From Tetmemena sp. SeJ-2015 (Eukaryota; Ciliophora; Spirotrichea; Sporadotrichida; Oxytrichidae), in assembly GCA_027382625.1 (NCBI GenBank), contig JAJKFJ010022100.1:62001-126000 (forward strand): a DNA stretch of 64,000 nucleotides, read 5' to 3'. Shown piece after piece: positions 48,401-61,757 of the stretch (positions are counted from its first letter, which is position 1; each line of letters begins with the position of its first letter). The notes below the pieces were generated by a model, which was not told where the DNA came from, did no database searches, and was given only the letters and a program-made list of their open reading frames with translations. The position numbers and the translations under genes were made by a program.

Positions 48401-50307
48401 TGCTCATCGACTAAGTATCCTCTGGCATGAAAGCTGTCTTATCCAAGTGTGTAATTATATGCATGCTATGATGTTTTAGTATTGATTCCGCTGTTCTCTT
48501 CTTTCCTGAATTCTAGGTCACTTTTCTCATCATATTTGTAAGTTCTCAAGTCGTCTCCTTCATTTGAACTTGAAGAGAGATACTTAAACTCTTCTTTCGC
48601 AAGTGACTTAAATATATGAATGATTTAATTACTTCCCAATAAGTTCAGTAGTTTGCCTCTTTCGCTTCTTCCTGAGCTTTTCCTAGCTTTTGTTGCTATC
48701 CTAATTAGACTGCCCTTCTAGTTCATCCTGTGAATTCAAAGGCTTAGTGCTTTCGAATACGGTATAAATCAAGCACATTATGTTTTAATTTCAAAGTTAA
48801 ATTAATTTAAACTTATCTTTGATCCATGGTAGTATTTTTCTTAACTTGGCTGAGAGTGTAACGATAGCCGTCTTCATTTGTATTGCCCTCCTCCTACTTG
48901 CCCACTATGGAATACATGTCTAACGTCTTCCTGGAGAGTCTGACTCTTTGAAGAGCTCTGTGTCTGTTAAGAAACACAAATTCAGTGAACTTCTTCCTTA
49001 TATCTCTAGGATTCAGAAGCACATAATCACTCGCCTTCATTAGATTTAGAAACTCTTGTCTGTCCAGGTACTGCTTTTCATCACTTGATAAAAAAGAAGA
49101 GTCATTTTCGATGCTGTCCCTATTTATCTAATTTTTATTTCTAGGTGAAAGCTCTTAATTAATTAGAGGTCTGCTCGTTTTAAAGATGAATCTGCTTATT
49201 AGATCAGTTGCAAATTAATATTATAATAAGTAAGCAAATTCTCTAAGAATGTTAGGGATTAGTTTGGTAAAGATATATCAAATAACTTAAGCAAACAAAA
49301 ATGCAAGATCTATGAGATTCTTGAGATCTTCATCATACTCCTTTATGTCAAACGTTTTAAGTTTTTGAGTCACTTTAGCGACCAGAATAGTTGTTAAGTG
49401 GACTATAGTCTCAACGGAGCTAATTAATTTAACGGAATAGTTATGGACGCAATTCGTGGAATGATTTTCAACAATATTGAAAACGAAATTAGCCTTGTCG
49501 TTGTCAGACCCAGAGGTGTATATCAAATTGAAAAGAGTTATTTTGTTAAAGTCAAGCCACTTATTCTCAGTGCCTGGGGAAAAGTCTACAATCAAAAATA
49601 AAGAAGAGTATATCTATCGTCCTAGGATTAGAAGCGTCTTTTCTTCTCTCTATATTAAAATGGTTTAGTTTTTATGACTTACATGGCTCAACTATGAAGA
49701 AAGGGTCTGAAATGAATTGCTTAATTTTTTCGTAGTCCACCTTCACCCCTAGTTGCTTGTACATTTTCTTCATCTCTTTTTTAATAACTACTCCCCTATT
49801 CGACGCCACCAAAATCTTTTCTATCATCTCTAGGCTCTGCACATTCTTAAGTCTCATCGAATTCTCCTCTTAGAAACAGTCCACTAGTATAGTTAATAAG
49901 AGAAATCTATTTATTTAGGAATATGCGATTGAGGCACTTCATTTGAGAGAGAGGGCCTTCTTGCTACTGGCTGAGAGCATTTTATCTTTCCTTAGAGCAG
50001 CAAAATTGCCAAACAAAATTAAACATCCTCCTACTACTATTCGCTAGATTTAAATTATTTATCTCTTTTATTTCTCAACTTATTTTTCTGCACAAGTACA
50101 TTTTATCTCTCTCCATTATCAAAGAAATAATTTAGAATGTGTCCCCGAGCCCTTAAATTTAGCTGGACTGCTCATGTTGTGAAAATTTGATCTGTTGTTA
50201 GCTGATGTTCTATTTTGCAATTTATTCTTTGGAATTTCGATAAAACTCTTTTGAGATTGGCTGAGTTCGTTGTTACTGAGTCGAGAAAGTTGGAAATTCT
50301 CAGGCAT
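45492..50307 (-). CDS. Long protein, possible Ulp1/C48-like segment, NFKLG repeats
   Basis: Reads from MPENFQLSRLSNNELSQSQK to HNFFQTTNYK-TGA (45494-45492); may comprise more than one gene. The N-terminal part is helical (KKEMKKMYKQLGVKVDYEKI; ITLFNLIYTSGSDNDKANFV; KASDYVLLNPRDIRKKFTEF). A middle segment near 47.6-47.8 kb (LEDCLNQLQNFHKYDKVVVP then FFIDEEDDQRALIVTINVAH, DLFDRERE) resembles the Ulp1/SENP fold. There, W/F-x-x-x-x-D-K-V-x-x-P leads to an HW-x-L-x-x-I strand and a D. The catalytic HW would be RA, so it may be inactive or a false match. The C-terminal part repeats the motif NFK(L/I)G (KTNFKLGFREQEAEL; RKTNFKIGNKNMDYST; NANFKLGFDADS). Many IES breaks remain unsolved. Confidence 0.55.
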
Positions 50308-50378
50308 GAAAACCTAATCTTACTTAATTATGGGAGTTTGGGATTCTAAGTTTTTGGGCCTAAAGCACTAAGAAGAAG

Positions 50379-53135
50379 TCAGTAATCTTATCTTATCACT
50401 TGCAGACAACTAATAAAATCAAAATATAATAGAAAAATTAACTTCTGAGACTTGGTTAAATTTAATTCTTATATCGGTTCTTGAGAGGGCTCATCAGAGA
50501 GTTTTTTAAGATTTTGGATTTAAAGCTTTGACTTTGCTATGAAGTCGACTAGACTATCTAATTGCATTACTTATCGCTTCACCTCTTCCTAATCAAAAGA
50601 GTTATCTATGTTTGAGTTGCTAAATTCTTTAAAATCAGGCTTCTATTTTAGCTAGTTCCCTGATTGGTTATGGTCCAAATTAAAAAGAGCAAATCTTTTA
50701 GGTATAATTGGCTATTTAAAATCATGATAAAATTATTTATTATGAGAAAATCATTATCAATCATATTTCTATGTATTTATAAATTATAAATATGATATCA
50801 AAGAAATTAAAACTGCATTTTCTTTCTTATTTACTAATAATAAAGTTTTCAATTCCAGACTCTTTCTCTCTGAGTAGTTCGAGTAGCTTCTTTCTCTTTT
50901 AATGTTTCTTATTGCTGATAATCATATGCATTTTAGAATGAGAGCCTTTATAATGCCTCATGATGTTAAAATAATAGATAATGATCTGGTTCATAGACTA
51001 GCTACTTAAATAATGTATTTATGAGAGAATAACAACTCTCCTTGATATTTAATGCTTTCTGAGCTTTATCTTTGATTTTATCTTCCTCAGTCTTCTTTGA
51101 TGCTTCAAAGGACTAAAAAGTAACAAGTCTTTGCTTAGCTTGAATAAGAACAGGCTTTTACTCCTTCGCTACTTTCCTTCCTTCCTGTTTAGGTTATACT
51201 TTAATTGCTTCTATTACATAATTACAGTCTTAAATCTTCTGCAGAATTGCTTATCCTAGAAATAATAATCGCACAAATTTATTTTTCAAAGAAATTATAT
51301 TGCAATACTCTTGAATCCCTTCGAAATTAAAAGAGCGATGGCAACTGCTTGCTTTCTACTCATTTTGAGATTTATCAATCTGCTCTTCTAAGTTATTAGT
51401 TTTATTATCTTTTCTTTAAAGAGGACTTGTAAAATCTTTGTTATCAGATGAGCTGTTTCTGGCTATAAAGTTGAAGTTATCTGAGTTAAAAAGCTAAGTG
51501 GCATTTAAGTAAATATATCTTTATATCATAGGAGGACTGCAAGAATCTTTTTTACCTCTATCTTTGATGAAAGAAATCTCCTGCACTTTCTAGGTCCCTC
51601 TTACTTGCAGTCAACCCTGTTAGCATGAAGGCTGCTTATTGCGACCTAGACTAATCCTCGTTGCTAAATTTTTAACGTTTTTCGCTCTGAGATGGCGCGC
51701 TTTGCAATTAATAGCCTCCTTGGTTCATATTTCGGTTAGGGAAACAGTTGACCTATCCAGAGTTGCTATTGATTGCCAGAGATAGGGGGTTATTTTTGCT
51801 GAGTTCACTCAAATCTTTGTTTATCTGAGAAATTAACTGCTCCCTTAATAGTTGAATACTCGATTTTGTGTGCGCATCAAATAAATTGCTAGTGTGCAAA
51901 ACTTCAGTATTGTTATAGCTATTCCTATGATTGCCAGATGTAGTAGCATTTAACTAACTTATCTTCTCTTAAAAATCTAGAAGCTTCTCTGAATCAATTA
52001 GGGTTATCCCTCTTTTGTTAAAACATAATTAAAAATGTTACTTTGGAGAGCAGATTTATTCAAGCTAATTAAATAATTAAATAATAATGTTCATAATTTG
52101 TTTTTGGTTTCGGATACTTTGCCCGTATGTATTACTTATTAAGCCTTGACTTCTTCTCAAATTTGGATTATTCCTCTACTCCAATTTAGGATCTTTAAAT
52201 ATTTTTACAAATCTTGAAAAGATTTCTCGTAGTTTTTGAATTCTTGAATAAGTTATTTATCCTCCTCACATATTTCTGACAATAGTTTGAAATTGCTATT
52301 TAAGTAAAATTTAATGAAGCTATTGTCCACTTTGATTTTGTATGGATCAGATATCTTCTCGTACTATTCCATCGTCATAAGATACTTCATCACTTCCAGC
52401 TGTTCTTTTTGTTTTATTGGAGTAACTTTAGAATTATTATTTTGCGCCTTTTACTGCTACTAAATTATAAGCTGATTTTATTTTTTGCAAATCACTGAGG
52501 TGGATTTTCTAAGTCTGAACTTTTCCATGATGAATTCTTGACTTTGCTCTATGTGGGTGTTTTTAGTGAACTTGATGTTGAATCTTTTGTGTTAGTCTGC
52601 TTGGGTGAGAACTTAAAAGAAAGTGAGATAAATTTTGGCCATGGAAAGATTTTGCTTGTTAAGAGCTTAGAGAGGACGAGATAGTGCGTTTGGTTAATTT
52701 TAAGGAGCCCCTTATAGACTAGTATTCGTATTGAACACCTAAATTAAGTTGCTATTTGCTGTAATCTACTTATATATTCAAGAAATAAGGAATGATAAAT
52801 ATGATAACTTCGGAAGCTAATCTTTTGCGGATTCTTTGAGATGAGGTGTAGTAGCAGCTGTGTTATCAATAATTCAATATATTTATAATTGGATTTTATA
52901 AGATTAGGATTAATTTACCAATATAACTGTGGGTGTTAGATTGAGAATTTGAAAGCTAGCTTTAATTTGCTTTAATAGGCTTAGAGTAAAGAAGTGGCTT
53001 GTGAGTGCTATTGTTATAGTTATTGTTTGGAGAATGAACGAAGCTGTTGAACGATCTTGCATTCCCATTAAAAGAATTGCCAACTTGCGGACCAGAAGAG
53101 AAGTCTCTGGGGTGTTGAAACCTATTCAAATTCAT
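50379..53135 (-). CDS. Gln/Asn-rich coiled-coil protein
   Basis: Starts MNLNRFQHPRDFSSGPQVGN (Asn/Ser-rich) and, after a probable intron (gtaaattaat ... aacacag near 52.85-52.91 kb), continues to a helical domain MAKIYLTFFQVLTQADQHKR ... HIEQSQEFIMEKFRLRKSTS ... EQLEVMKYLMTMEQYEKIS and LLSEICEEDKQLIQEFKNYE. The C-terminus (NSNIDNSFDQEEVKRQVMQL) ends LQVIRQDY-TGA at 50381-50379. The ATG at 52642 is an alternative start, in which case the 53.1-kb exon belongs to another transcript. Function unknown. Confidence 0.6.
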
Positions 53136-53190
53136 AAAAGAATTTCAATTCAGAATAAGGGGAATGAAATATTATAATTACAGAAAACTT

Positions 53191-56100
53191 ATGAAAGAAA
53201 ATCAATCTAATTCATTGAAGAGAGCAACGATCATTTCATTTGTATATTTTATTGCATTAATTTCAAGAAATAGAGAAGGGTAGAAGCTGTCAAGCCATTC
53301 ATCACCTGCTAAGATCTCTATATAATCTATAGGATAAATAAAGGAGGAAGAGGAAGTCATCAATCTCAAAGATTAGGCAAAGCCGGGCACACTCGCAAAA
53401 CACACTTTCATGCAATTTCTAAAGCTACACTAAAATGTATTCCAAAGCATAAATTTAGATAAGCATTTAAATGTGTCGGAGGATCAACAGAGGTAAAGAG
53501 ATTTATAGAGCCTGCTAGGCAAATATTTCAAAAATAACAAAAATCATGAAAACTTGAATGTCTCAGCCCTTACTAATTCAGGCAACAACAGCCACCACAG
53601 AGTATTAAGACACAGAAAGCCTAGACCTCAAACTCAAGGGTATTTCTCTAATTAAATCGGCAGGCTGAAATCAGCAGCAGCTAAGAGTGGGGATATTGAA
53701 GTTTACAAAATCATTACTTATTTATCAATAGAGCTGATGAAGGCACTGATGAAAAATCAAAGAACCAAAGCTCTATGATCATCAAAATAAACGATTTCGA
53801 CTCTCAGCAATCCAAGCCTAATCTCAGAATGCGAGCACTTTCTAACTTGTCAATGAGTTAGCAAGTTTCACCGAGCTCTCTCCATGACAAAAAGAGTTAA
53901 GATGTTCTTGAGAGGTCTTAAAAACTCAGAGAACTCCTTCGGAGAAACATCTAAACTGCTAATGGTTAAGGAAGGGAGTTCTCTTAAGAAAGAAAAAATC
54001 AAATCTCAACCGGTAAAGTAGCCGAAACTCCTAAATCGAACATCTCTTTAGCATAATTTTATTTCATCTAAAAGAAGCTGGAAATTTAACCTACAACTGC
54101 TGGCTCTAATTCTAAGTTGAACTCAAGAATTTTTAACTTTCTTAGTCCTCAAACTTAAATTTCTGGCAGTAAAATATCACTCTTGGAATTCCCATGTAAA
54201 ATACTCTAAACAAATCAAGAGTCAGTAATCGAAGCATATGCTGGAGAAAGCACCAAAGATTTCCGTAATAACTCTTAAAAAGGTGATGGTGATTTAGATA
54301 GGAAGAATGATAAAAGTATCTAGAACATGAAATTTTTACATCTCTTTTGTGAATTTTATTTTTAGCCAGAAAAGTCCACAACAGATCTTACACCAATCAT
54401 GTTTTAAGTCTTACGAACTCAAATTTTAACTCTTCTCGATAACTTTCCTCGAGTCTGGCCCTACTCAACAATTCATTAAAATATTTTGTTTAGGAAAAGC
54501 TGATATTGCAAATCTTCTATATTTTTACTTAAAGGATATTCTCTAAGTTATAGAATCTTATATTGCAAAAGGATTTGCATTTTTAATTTAATAATTAAGT
54601 TAATTCATTGCAAATCCAGAATTCTTAAAATCTGAATTAGATGCTAGCCTATATCAATTAAGGTAAATCTAACTAGCTTAGTTAGAAGCTGTTGATAATA
54701 TATTTTTTATTGCCAGAAAATGACTACTAGAACTTGACTCTCAATGATTATTTTCGCTTAAAAAGTTCTTAAAATGGGAGATAGAAACTCCAATTTAAGC
54801 CTGAAAACGTTGATACTTCATTCATTTTATTTACTTATGATTGATATAAAGCTGAATGAAAAAGCTAAGAAATATATTTCGCAAAATATGCAAGGAAATA
54901 AAACACCAGTAAATCTGAAAAGCAATAATTTTGGATTCTTCTTGGAAGATAAATGATTATAATTTTTTTTATAAATACAGACCTTCATTTATGGATGTGC
55001 CACTGAAGGACTATGAAACTTTTATAGAACATCTTGAGGATCAATTGCAGAAAATAGACACCAAAACTATATATACTTCTTAAGTGGAATAACTAACAGG
55101 CAAGAAATCTAGTCAGTTTACGAAAACTACTCCCAACTCTCCTAAAGACCCCTAAACGGAAAAGCATAGAAGCAATCAATCAGTGATATTGAATTTATAA
55201 ACAAGTACCGAAAGGAGAAACATAAGAACTTAAGGAGGAGGTGTCAGTCGAAGAGATACAAAGTAAAAGGAGTCGCAGTTAACAGAATTAGCAACTTTCT
55301 CTGGTAATATTTTTAATTGTAATTCAAACGATGAAACTGCAAGAATCCTAATCACCTAAACTAAAGAGTTATAAGGTAGTTGATCTATTAATTTTAGATA
55401 TCAGTTTAAAGACCAAACACAACCACCATGTACCACTCATTTAAAAATCCTTCTAAATATAATCGAAAGAGCAGCTAATAATTGCTTCCATTTTAAGAGA
55501 TACAGCAAAAGCAACTTGAAAGTTAGAAAAAGAAATTGAGGGAGCACCTGTAAAAGAGAATTGGCAAGCTAACCAAAATTAAAGAACTGTTACTTTAAGA
55601 GTAAAATGTTAAGGTGCAAAATACTCAAGATGTTATAATAGAGTAAAAAAGTAATACTACTATATTTTAAGTGTTCAAAAAGAAAGAGAAGAATAAGCAG
55701 CCAAGAAAATCTAACGCCTCTTTAGGCAGTCTATTTGTTTAATAATTAGTTCAACGAGATTAATCAAGTTCAGAAGGTAATTTTAAGAGTTAGTGTTATC
55801 GGATTTTAGAATAGTAAGTGGATTACAACCTGAAATACAATAAAAAGGCTCTTGATCAATAAATTGAGAAGATGGAGGAAGTTATCTAATCGCAATACCT
55901 ACATAAGGTGCTACAGCCTTTAGAGATTGTAAAAAATTGCTTGATCTCATATTTGTTTTTACAGAGAATAAGAACGCTTCAAAAGAACTTCAGAAGGTCG
56001 AAGCAAATTTTGAATTTTAAAGAGTTCATGAGGAAAGTTTTAATCTTGAAAAATTGGGTGAAGAAAGTCAGTTTCATAGAGAGGAAATGTCAGTGTGCCG

Positions 56101-58076
56101 TTTTCTTTGATAAACTTGTGAAAATAAACAACTTAAAGTATGAAATGAAGTAGAGAGTGAAGAGTAAGTTTTTCTTTTTAAGGTTTAATGAAACTTAGAG
56201 AAGCTTAAATTAATTTTATTTTTATAAAAAGCAAATTAGGATGCGATGGATTATAGATAGGTAGATTCAAAAGCAAATAGTTAATCATGTGAACTATACC
56301 ATAGTGGCAGGAATCCTCACCCGCTTCTTCAATAAATTCTTGCTTGACCTTAAAAATGATAAGATTCAGTATCCTGGAAAACCCTAACCAAAGAAAGAGG
56401 AAAGTGACTCTCCAAATAAACTCAATAGGAATCAACTCAACCTACCTTCAATATTATTTTGTTAAAATAATTTAGTCAAATTAAAAGAGAAGAGACACAC
56501 GAGTAAGAGAGCGCGTGTCGATAAGAGACTCTTCAAGTGTGATATCACAGAAATACAATATATCAGATCTGCTTTCTCATTCGACCACAAGATTTGGAAT
56601 CGTCATCAAATCTATTGACATCGAAGAAACTTTCAAACAGAATTAAGATTTGTATTTATAAGACTTATATCACTTAAAAATATTAATTTTTAAAACTTAG
56701 ATTAAGTATTAATTTATAATTTCAGAATCCAAAAGTGAGAATGAAGAAATTCAAGAACCTTTCCGATATCGCCGACCTTTTATAGGTAATACAAAATCAA
56801 AGAGAAATAGCAAATCCAAAAAGTTCAAGAAAGATCTTTGGAGATCATCTTCAATAAAAATGATTTTTTGTTTGTTATTTGCTATCATACCGATTAGATT
56901 ATAATCCCTTAGCAGTAAAAAGTAGCAGAGCATATAAGTCAAACCGCTTAAATGTTTCGAACTCCTAAAGAATAAGAGTTCTTCACTTAAATTTTAAATT
57001 AGAATATTCCCTACATATTTAAGAAAACTTCTTTCCTTAAATGCATGAAGCACATTATCATCAGCAAGCAAGGGATAGAGAAGCGAAGTATGATGAAACA
57101 GAAAAATGAAGAGAGAAAGCAAGCCATTCAAGCTAGACTTCAAGAAAAGAAAAAGTAACTCCAGCAACTAAAGATCCAATCCAAGTGCAGTTAGTAGGAC
57201 AGTATCACATCACCAGGTTTGAGGAAAAATTAATCGATCACATCAGTCTAGCCCATACCTCAGCAATCTAAGAGATTGAAATCTCAGGAGAGTCAGCTAT
57301 AGAAGATTCCTTATTTAATTTATCCTTCATCACCTCCACCTGTCATCAATCTGACAGAGAAGCAACTAGATACTCTTTCATACATGCTCAAAATGTTTGA
57401 GAATGAGGAGAGAAATGCATTCTATATTATATTTATAACTTTTAAGCAGGAATATTTGAGGAGCCTGAAATACTAACAATAAAAGACTTCGATTAGGTGT
57501 ACAATAAAAATGAAGGATAGATGATGAAAGACACAAATAGATCTTCTGCAAACTACAGTGCAAAATACAGTAAGAGGTTAATGCCTTTGAACACAGGAGG
57601 AAATAATTACTTGCAAGCCAGTGGGAATCGTGCTCAATTTTTGTCTCCCTTTATACAAGCTAGAAAGTTAACTCAATTTAAATTTAACTACTGACTAGCC
57701 AAAGCAAAGATAAGACTTTTTAATTTTTGACAATAAGCAAGTTCATCAGATATTTTAGAAGTTGCTTTAAAACCCTCAGCATTTACCATAACAGCTTCAA
57801 CCCTCGCAATTCAAGAATCTAACTACTCCGAAAAATAACTTTCAAGAAAGCAAGGAGAGCAGCTCATTTTCGGACGCTCATAATCAAACTATGGGCAGAT
57901 AGATTCACTTTAGTCCATAGATAAGACTCGATAGCTCAGGGTTAAGAATTAAAAGTCTAAACATATTTGAGAATTAAACTATAAAAGTAGAGGAGATTTA
58001 AGAACTCAAGTATCACGATGAGGAGAACAAGCTTGGGTAATACACTCAAGACCCTATAAATCAAAAAGACTTTTGA
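53191..58076 (+). CDS. Very long Gln/Lys-rich protein
   Basis: Unrecognised, about 1,400-1,500 residues if one gene. It opens MKENQSNSLKRAT, then EIEKGQKLSSHSSPAKISIQ and PGTLAKHTFMQFLKLHQNVF. Mid-part: MDVPLKDYETFIEHLEDQLQ and a Ser/Thr-rich linker. A basic helical stretch follows (SYLFLQRIRTLQKNFRRSKQ, FMRKVLILKNWVKKVSFIER) with IQ-motif-like character that might bind calmodulin. Next is MRWIIDRQIQKQIVNHVNYT, and the C-terminus (VEEIQELKYHDEENKLGQYT) ends QKDF-TGA at 58074-58076. Many AT-rich inserts (about 54.5-54.75, 54.95, 56.18, 56.63-56.72 kb) interrupt it. A gene boundary somewhere between 54.4 and 55.0 kb cannot be excluded. Confidence 0.55.
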
Positions 58077-58229
58077 ATTTTCTTATTTTGAGTTTGTAGT
58101 ATAAATGTAGCTTATTACAGAAATAAGTAAATTTATTATATCCGCAAGAATTTTAATTAATTTTCAAAGTTTTGCTATTGTTGTTAGCTTTTTCATTTAT
58201 AATAAATCCCTTCACTATACTACTCTAAT

Positions 58230-59982
58230 TCAAAAAATAGAAAGATGTTTTTTAATTTGATCTTGAGATTACAAGAATTTGATATGTTCAGGTTTAATTA
58301 CTTCTCCATATAGTAAGATGGGATAACCAGGAGGTGATGCAGACTTGATTTCAGCGCTTATTCTTCCTACTGATTATTCCACTTTAACTTTTTCAGTTTA
58401 CAATGATAAGACTTCTCTTATGTCAAGAGCAAATTCTCTCTCTTTCAAAAGGTTGTATATGTTTTATTTAAACTAAAAATTTTCTTTTGAAGATTAGGGA
58501 TCTTCACTATTTCTATGTTCTCTTGCGATTTCTTGAATCGCTTGAATTAATTTTTCCACATCCTCTCTAATAAAAAATAAGATTAGTACCTCCCTTGTAA
58601 TATTTGCATGAATAGTTACCAAAACAGATGAGGAGCTGTATTTCTCAACATTAATTCTTCTCTTATCCAGGAGCTCATAAAATTACTTCCCATTAACTCC
58701 CTTTACTTTCACATTCAATTTCGTTGGGTCTTAATTCTTAAAATGACTAAGGGCAATATCTTTTTCACTTATTAGAGAATCTCTTACCAACTAATTTAGC
58801 TTTATTGAGTTATCGATTAGCTATTCACCTTCCTCGATGAATTTTCTTACACTGCACTCTGTATCTAGCAGTAAGTAAGGGCTTGGACTAGTTGTATTCT
58901 GCATGAAGTAAATGTCCTGGAGAATTTCTTTAGAGATTCGTGAATCTTAAGCGAGATTAATTAAAGCAGTGGCAGAGAGCCCTCCAAGATTCTTGTGCAC
59001 ACTCGTCACACACACGTCAACTATGGGCCTTTAAACTTAGGTATTTAATGCTGTAGAATTTGAAAGAGCTGATAATAGTTTCAGCTAAGGATGAAAGTAG
59101 TAATGGGAACCATGAGCTTCATCCACTACAAAGATCATTTTATCTCCAATGACTTCTCTTATGCTTTTATAGTCGCTTGAGAGTCCATCATGATTGGGAG
59201 AAGTGAGATATATAGCATCAACCTCCAAGCTGTTCTTCTAGTGTAGTATATTTTTGATTTGCTCAGCAGTAATGGGTAAGAACACTCCAAATTAATCATC
59301 ATAATCCGGCTATACGATTATCAGTTGAGCTCCTGCCTTTTGGAGACCAACGAAGACGCAAATGTGTGAGTTAAAAAGCTATGAAACATTTTATAAGTTT
59401 GAGTTACTCTGGACTATAACTCTCTTATTAGCCAAAGCCATGGCGACAATTTAATTTCCTAGAGTTGATCCATTTTGCAAGAATAACGTTAGCTGAGAAT
59501 TGAATGCTTTGTGATAATTGCTTCCTAGATCACTAAGTTTCCCATCTTGAATGGACAAGGAATCGACATTGAATAGTCCAAACCATGAGGCGTCAATTCT
59601 TTTAGATCCGAGCATTCTCTCTGCTGATTCGAACCTATCATTAGTGTGTCGACCTGAATGAGAAGGCAAGTGGAACTAAGCAGGGAAAGTAGCTTGGAAA
59701 TCTTAGAGAGCCTCATAAAACCATTACCTCTTTTACATTTTGAATTTAATTGATAGTAAAATTGCTAAAGATTAAGTGCAATAAATTAGAACTAAATTAA
59801 CATTCACCATTAAATGGAGAGTCATCAATTATAATTGCATTAGAATCTTTATTCAAATTCATGATCTTCTTACTTGGGCAACCCTGGGCTTGATTAATCT
59901 TTAACTTGGAAATTTTAAATATAATTTTTTCGAAATTTAAAAACATAAAATAAATTATTGGCCATAAAATAAGATATTCCAT
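58230..59982 (-). CDS. PLP enzyme, Orn/Lys/Arg decarboxylase fold
   Basis: Landmarks in order: QFHLPSHSGRHTNDRF (the HxPGH-like N-terminal motif), NGSTLGNQIVAMALANKRVI (cofactor phosphate loop), IVQPDYDDQFGVFLPITAEQ, AIYLTSPNHDGLSSDYKSI, VVDEAHGSHYYFHP (PLP-ring Asp) and VTSVHKNLGGLSATALINLA (Schiff-base Lys). These are typical of the Orn/Lys/Arg decarboxylase major domain. The reading frame is open for ~480 codons without any TGA and ends KKHLSIF-TGA. An N-terminal exon (MEYLILWPIIYFMFLNFEKI) adds a possible membrane anchor; it is separated from the core by a non-coding insert near 59.74-59.80 kb. A 23-nt GT-AG intron or GAG-pointer IES lies near 58.57-58.60 kb. Substrate (ornithine, lysine, arginine or other) cannot be told. 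Confidence 0.88.
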
Positions 59983-60059
59983 ATTGTTTAATTATGTGAT
60001 ATTTTAAATTCCTTGATATTGAGATATAAGTCTTAATATATTTTAGTTGTAGATGGAGT

Positions 60060-60516
60060 ATTAATCAATTACGGTGTTGTTATCAGCAGGTATCGCTGAC
60101 TAGCTCACATTTTGAGAAGGCATATAAATTGAAGGGTAAGAGTAGTTTCCATTTTTGCTTTGTGACTATTCAAACTTTGAATCCTTTGATATTTATTTAA
60201 ATTGCAATAATAAATACTTAAGGGATGTTTTCAGCTTAATCCACAATCTCGATTTGATACTATTTGTATGTTGATTATTTAGAATATTGTACCTGATTCA
60301 ATTATGCGTAATATTATGAAGTGCTTTTCTTTTTGTTTGAATGTGAGAAACGATTATTTTAGCTGCTATCATCTCCTTCTTTATTAGTGACTTATTCTTC
60401 ATTGTATAATCTGCGAGAGCTTCTAGGATCCTCAAAAGTTGTCCCGTATTCCTCAAATTGGCTGGAGGAGTTGCAATCTTCAGCCTCTGAATTTGAAGTT
60501 TGGTCAACGCTTTCAC
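60060..60516 (-). CDS. Small helical protein, possibly exon of PLP gene
   Basis: N-terminal 72 residues (MKALTKLQIQRLKIATPPAN; LLRILEALADYTMKNKSLIK) form a helical bundle-like sequence faintly similar to TFIIS N-terminal-type domains. The frame then meets TGA, but after ~100 bp of AT-rich insert a Ser/Asn-rich coding segment follows (KDSKFEQSQSKNGNYSYPSI; QSAIPADNNTVIDQYS). This frame stays open into the ATG of the downstream PLP gene on the same strand, so this unit could be its 5' part. Function not assigned. Confidence 0.45.
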
Positions 60517-60729
60517 TATGTTAAATAAACAACTTATTTTAATTGTATAATATGTTCCATTTTCTTTGGTCAGTTTAAGTGTTTTATCAAAGACAAAGCG
60601 ATATTTATATTAAATCGTGTCTTTGAATTTAGTTTTATTTACTCTGGTTTTTACAACACGCAAATTTTTTTTTCTTCAAGTTTTAGAGAGCAGAGTTAGG
60701 ATTATAACTCTTAAAGCCTAAGTAGATAA

Positions 60730-61752
60730 ATGGGTATTGCTCAGATTGAAGCAGATCTTATTTTCAAAAAGATGACGTCTACTTCTAATTAGGCAAGTGT
60801 AGCTCAGCAGAAATAAATTCTTCAGGCACAACACAAGAGAATGGATTTTGAGTAATTTATTCGCGCTCTCATCCATATTGGGCAGAAAATTATGGTGCTC
60901 ATTCCACAGATCCTAAGGTAACTTTTGATGTGCTTCTTGAGAGCAATATATCCGCAGCAGAAGCAATCATCAATTAGAATGATAAGGGAGGTCTAAATAG
61001 TCAGCAGCATATCACTCAGCTTATGGAAATATTGAATTAAAAAGGAAATTATAATAATTCTGTAAATATTGAAGGATGAAACTATGATAGAAGTCTTAAG
61101 TTGCGTGCATCGCTCTATCCTTCCTTATTTTTCATACTACGCAAATGCCCGGGGGATGATGAACTTTGATGCCTTCTCCAAGTTCTGTCATGACTTTGGC
61201 ATTTTCCCTGACATCATAATTTCTTAATTTTTTTTAGAAACATCCTTAATAAATCCAAGATAATGAGATTCTTTTCGACTCTTTCTAATTTCTATCAAAC
61301 CACAAGCGGGGCCTAATTAAATGAAACTCACAACTAATCCAGAGCAAACAACCAATCGATTATCCAGAATTAGTCCATTTGCGAACCAAGCAACTAAAAG
61401 GATGTTATTGATGAACATCTATTTGTAGAAGCACTAGCTCTAACTGCTCTAGAAATCAATTATAGAGAACCATAACCTTCTGATCTAGAAAAGGTAATTT
61501 ATAATGTGCTAATATTTTCTATAGATAATCATTTTGATGGAGAGAATGAATCAATCGGGAGGCCCATCAAAGGTGCAGAGATCAAGTGGAAGAACTAGAT
61601 TCGCCTCAGGTGAAAACAACGACTTACTCTTCATCCTTAGACAGACTTATCCCCTATACTTTTAAAAGCACTTACATAGTCAATCTAATCTAGGCGGTAT
61701 CAACTACTAACAAAATACATTTGATTAGCTCTTAGATGGAAAAATTTATTGA
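60730..61752 (+). CDS. p25-alpha/TPPP-like protein, C-terminal half (inverted)
   Basis: Begins in mid-domain: MGIAQIEADLIFKKMTS ... KRMDFEQFIRALIHIGQKI, which matches the second half of a p25-alpha (TPPP) domain (DxxFxK ... xxFxxFxxAL). The rest is TFDVLLESNISAAEAIINQN, HRSILPYFSYYANARGMMNF, DAFSKFCHDFGIFPDI, IMRFFSTLSNFYQTTSGAQL and DVIDEHLFVEALALTALEIN. The C-terminus (SGGPSKVQRSSGRTRFASGE) ends DGKIY-TGA at 61750-61752. A GT-AG intron follows SDLEK (about 61495-61525). The missing first half of the p25 domain is at the 3' end of the convergent minus-strand gene, so this looks like an inverted germline segment of that gene rather than a free-standing gene. p25-alpha proteins bundle microtubules. 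Confidence 0.7.
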
Positions 61753-61757
61753 TTAAT

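Noticed and set aside
60300..60516. TFIIS N-terminal domain gene
   Set aside because: Similarity is limited to helical character and a few leucines; not enough to assign.
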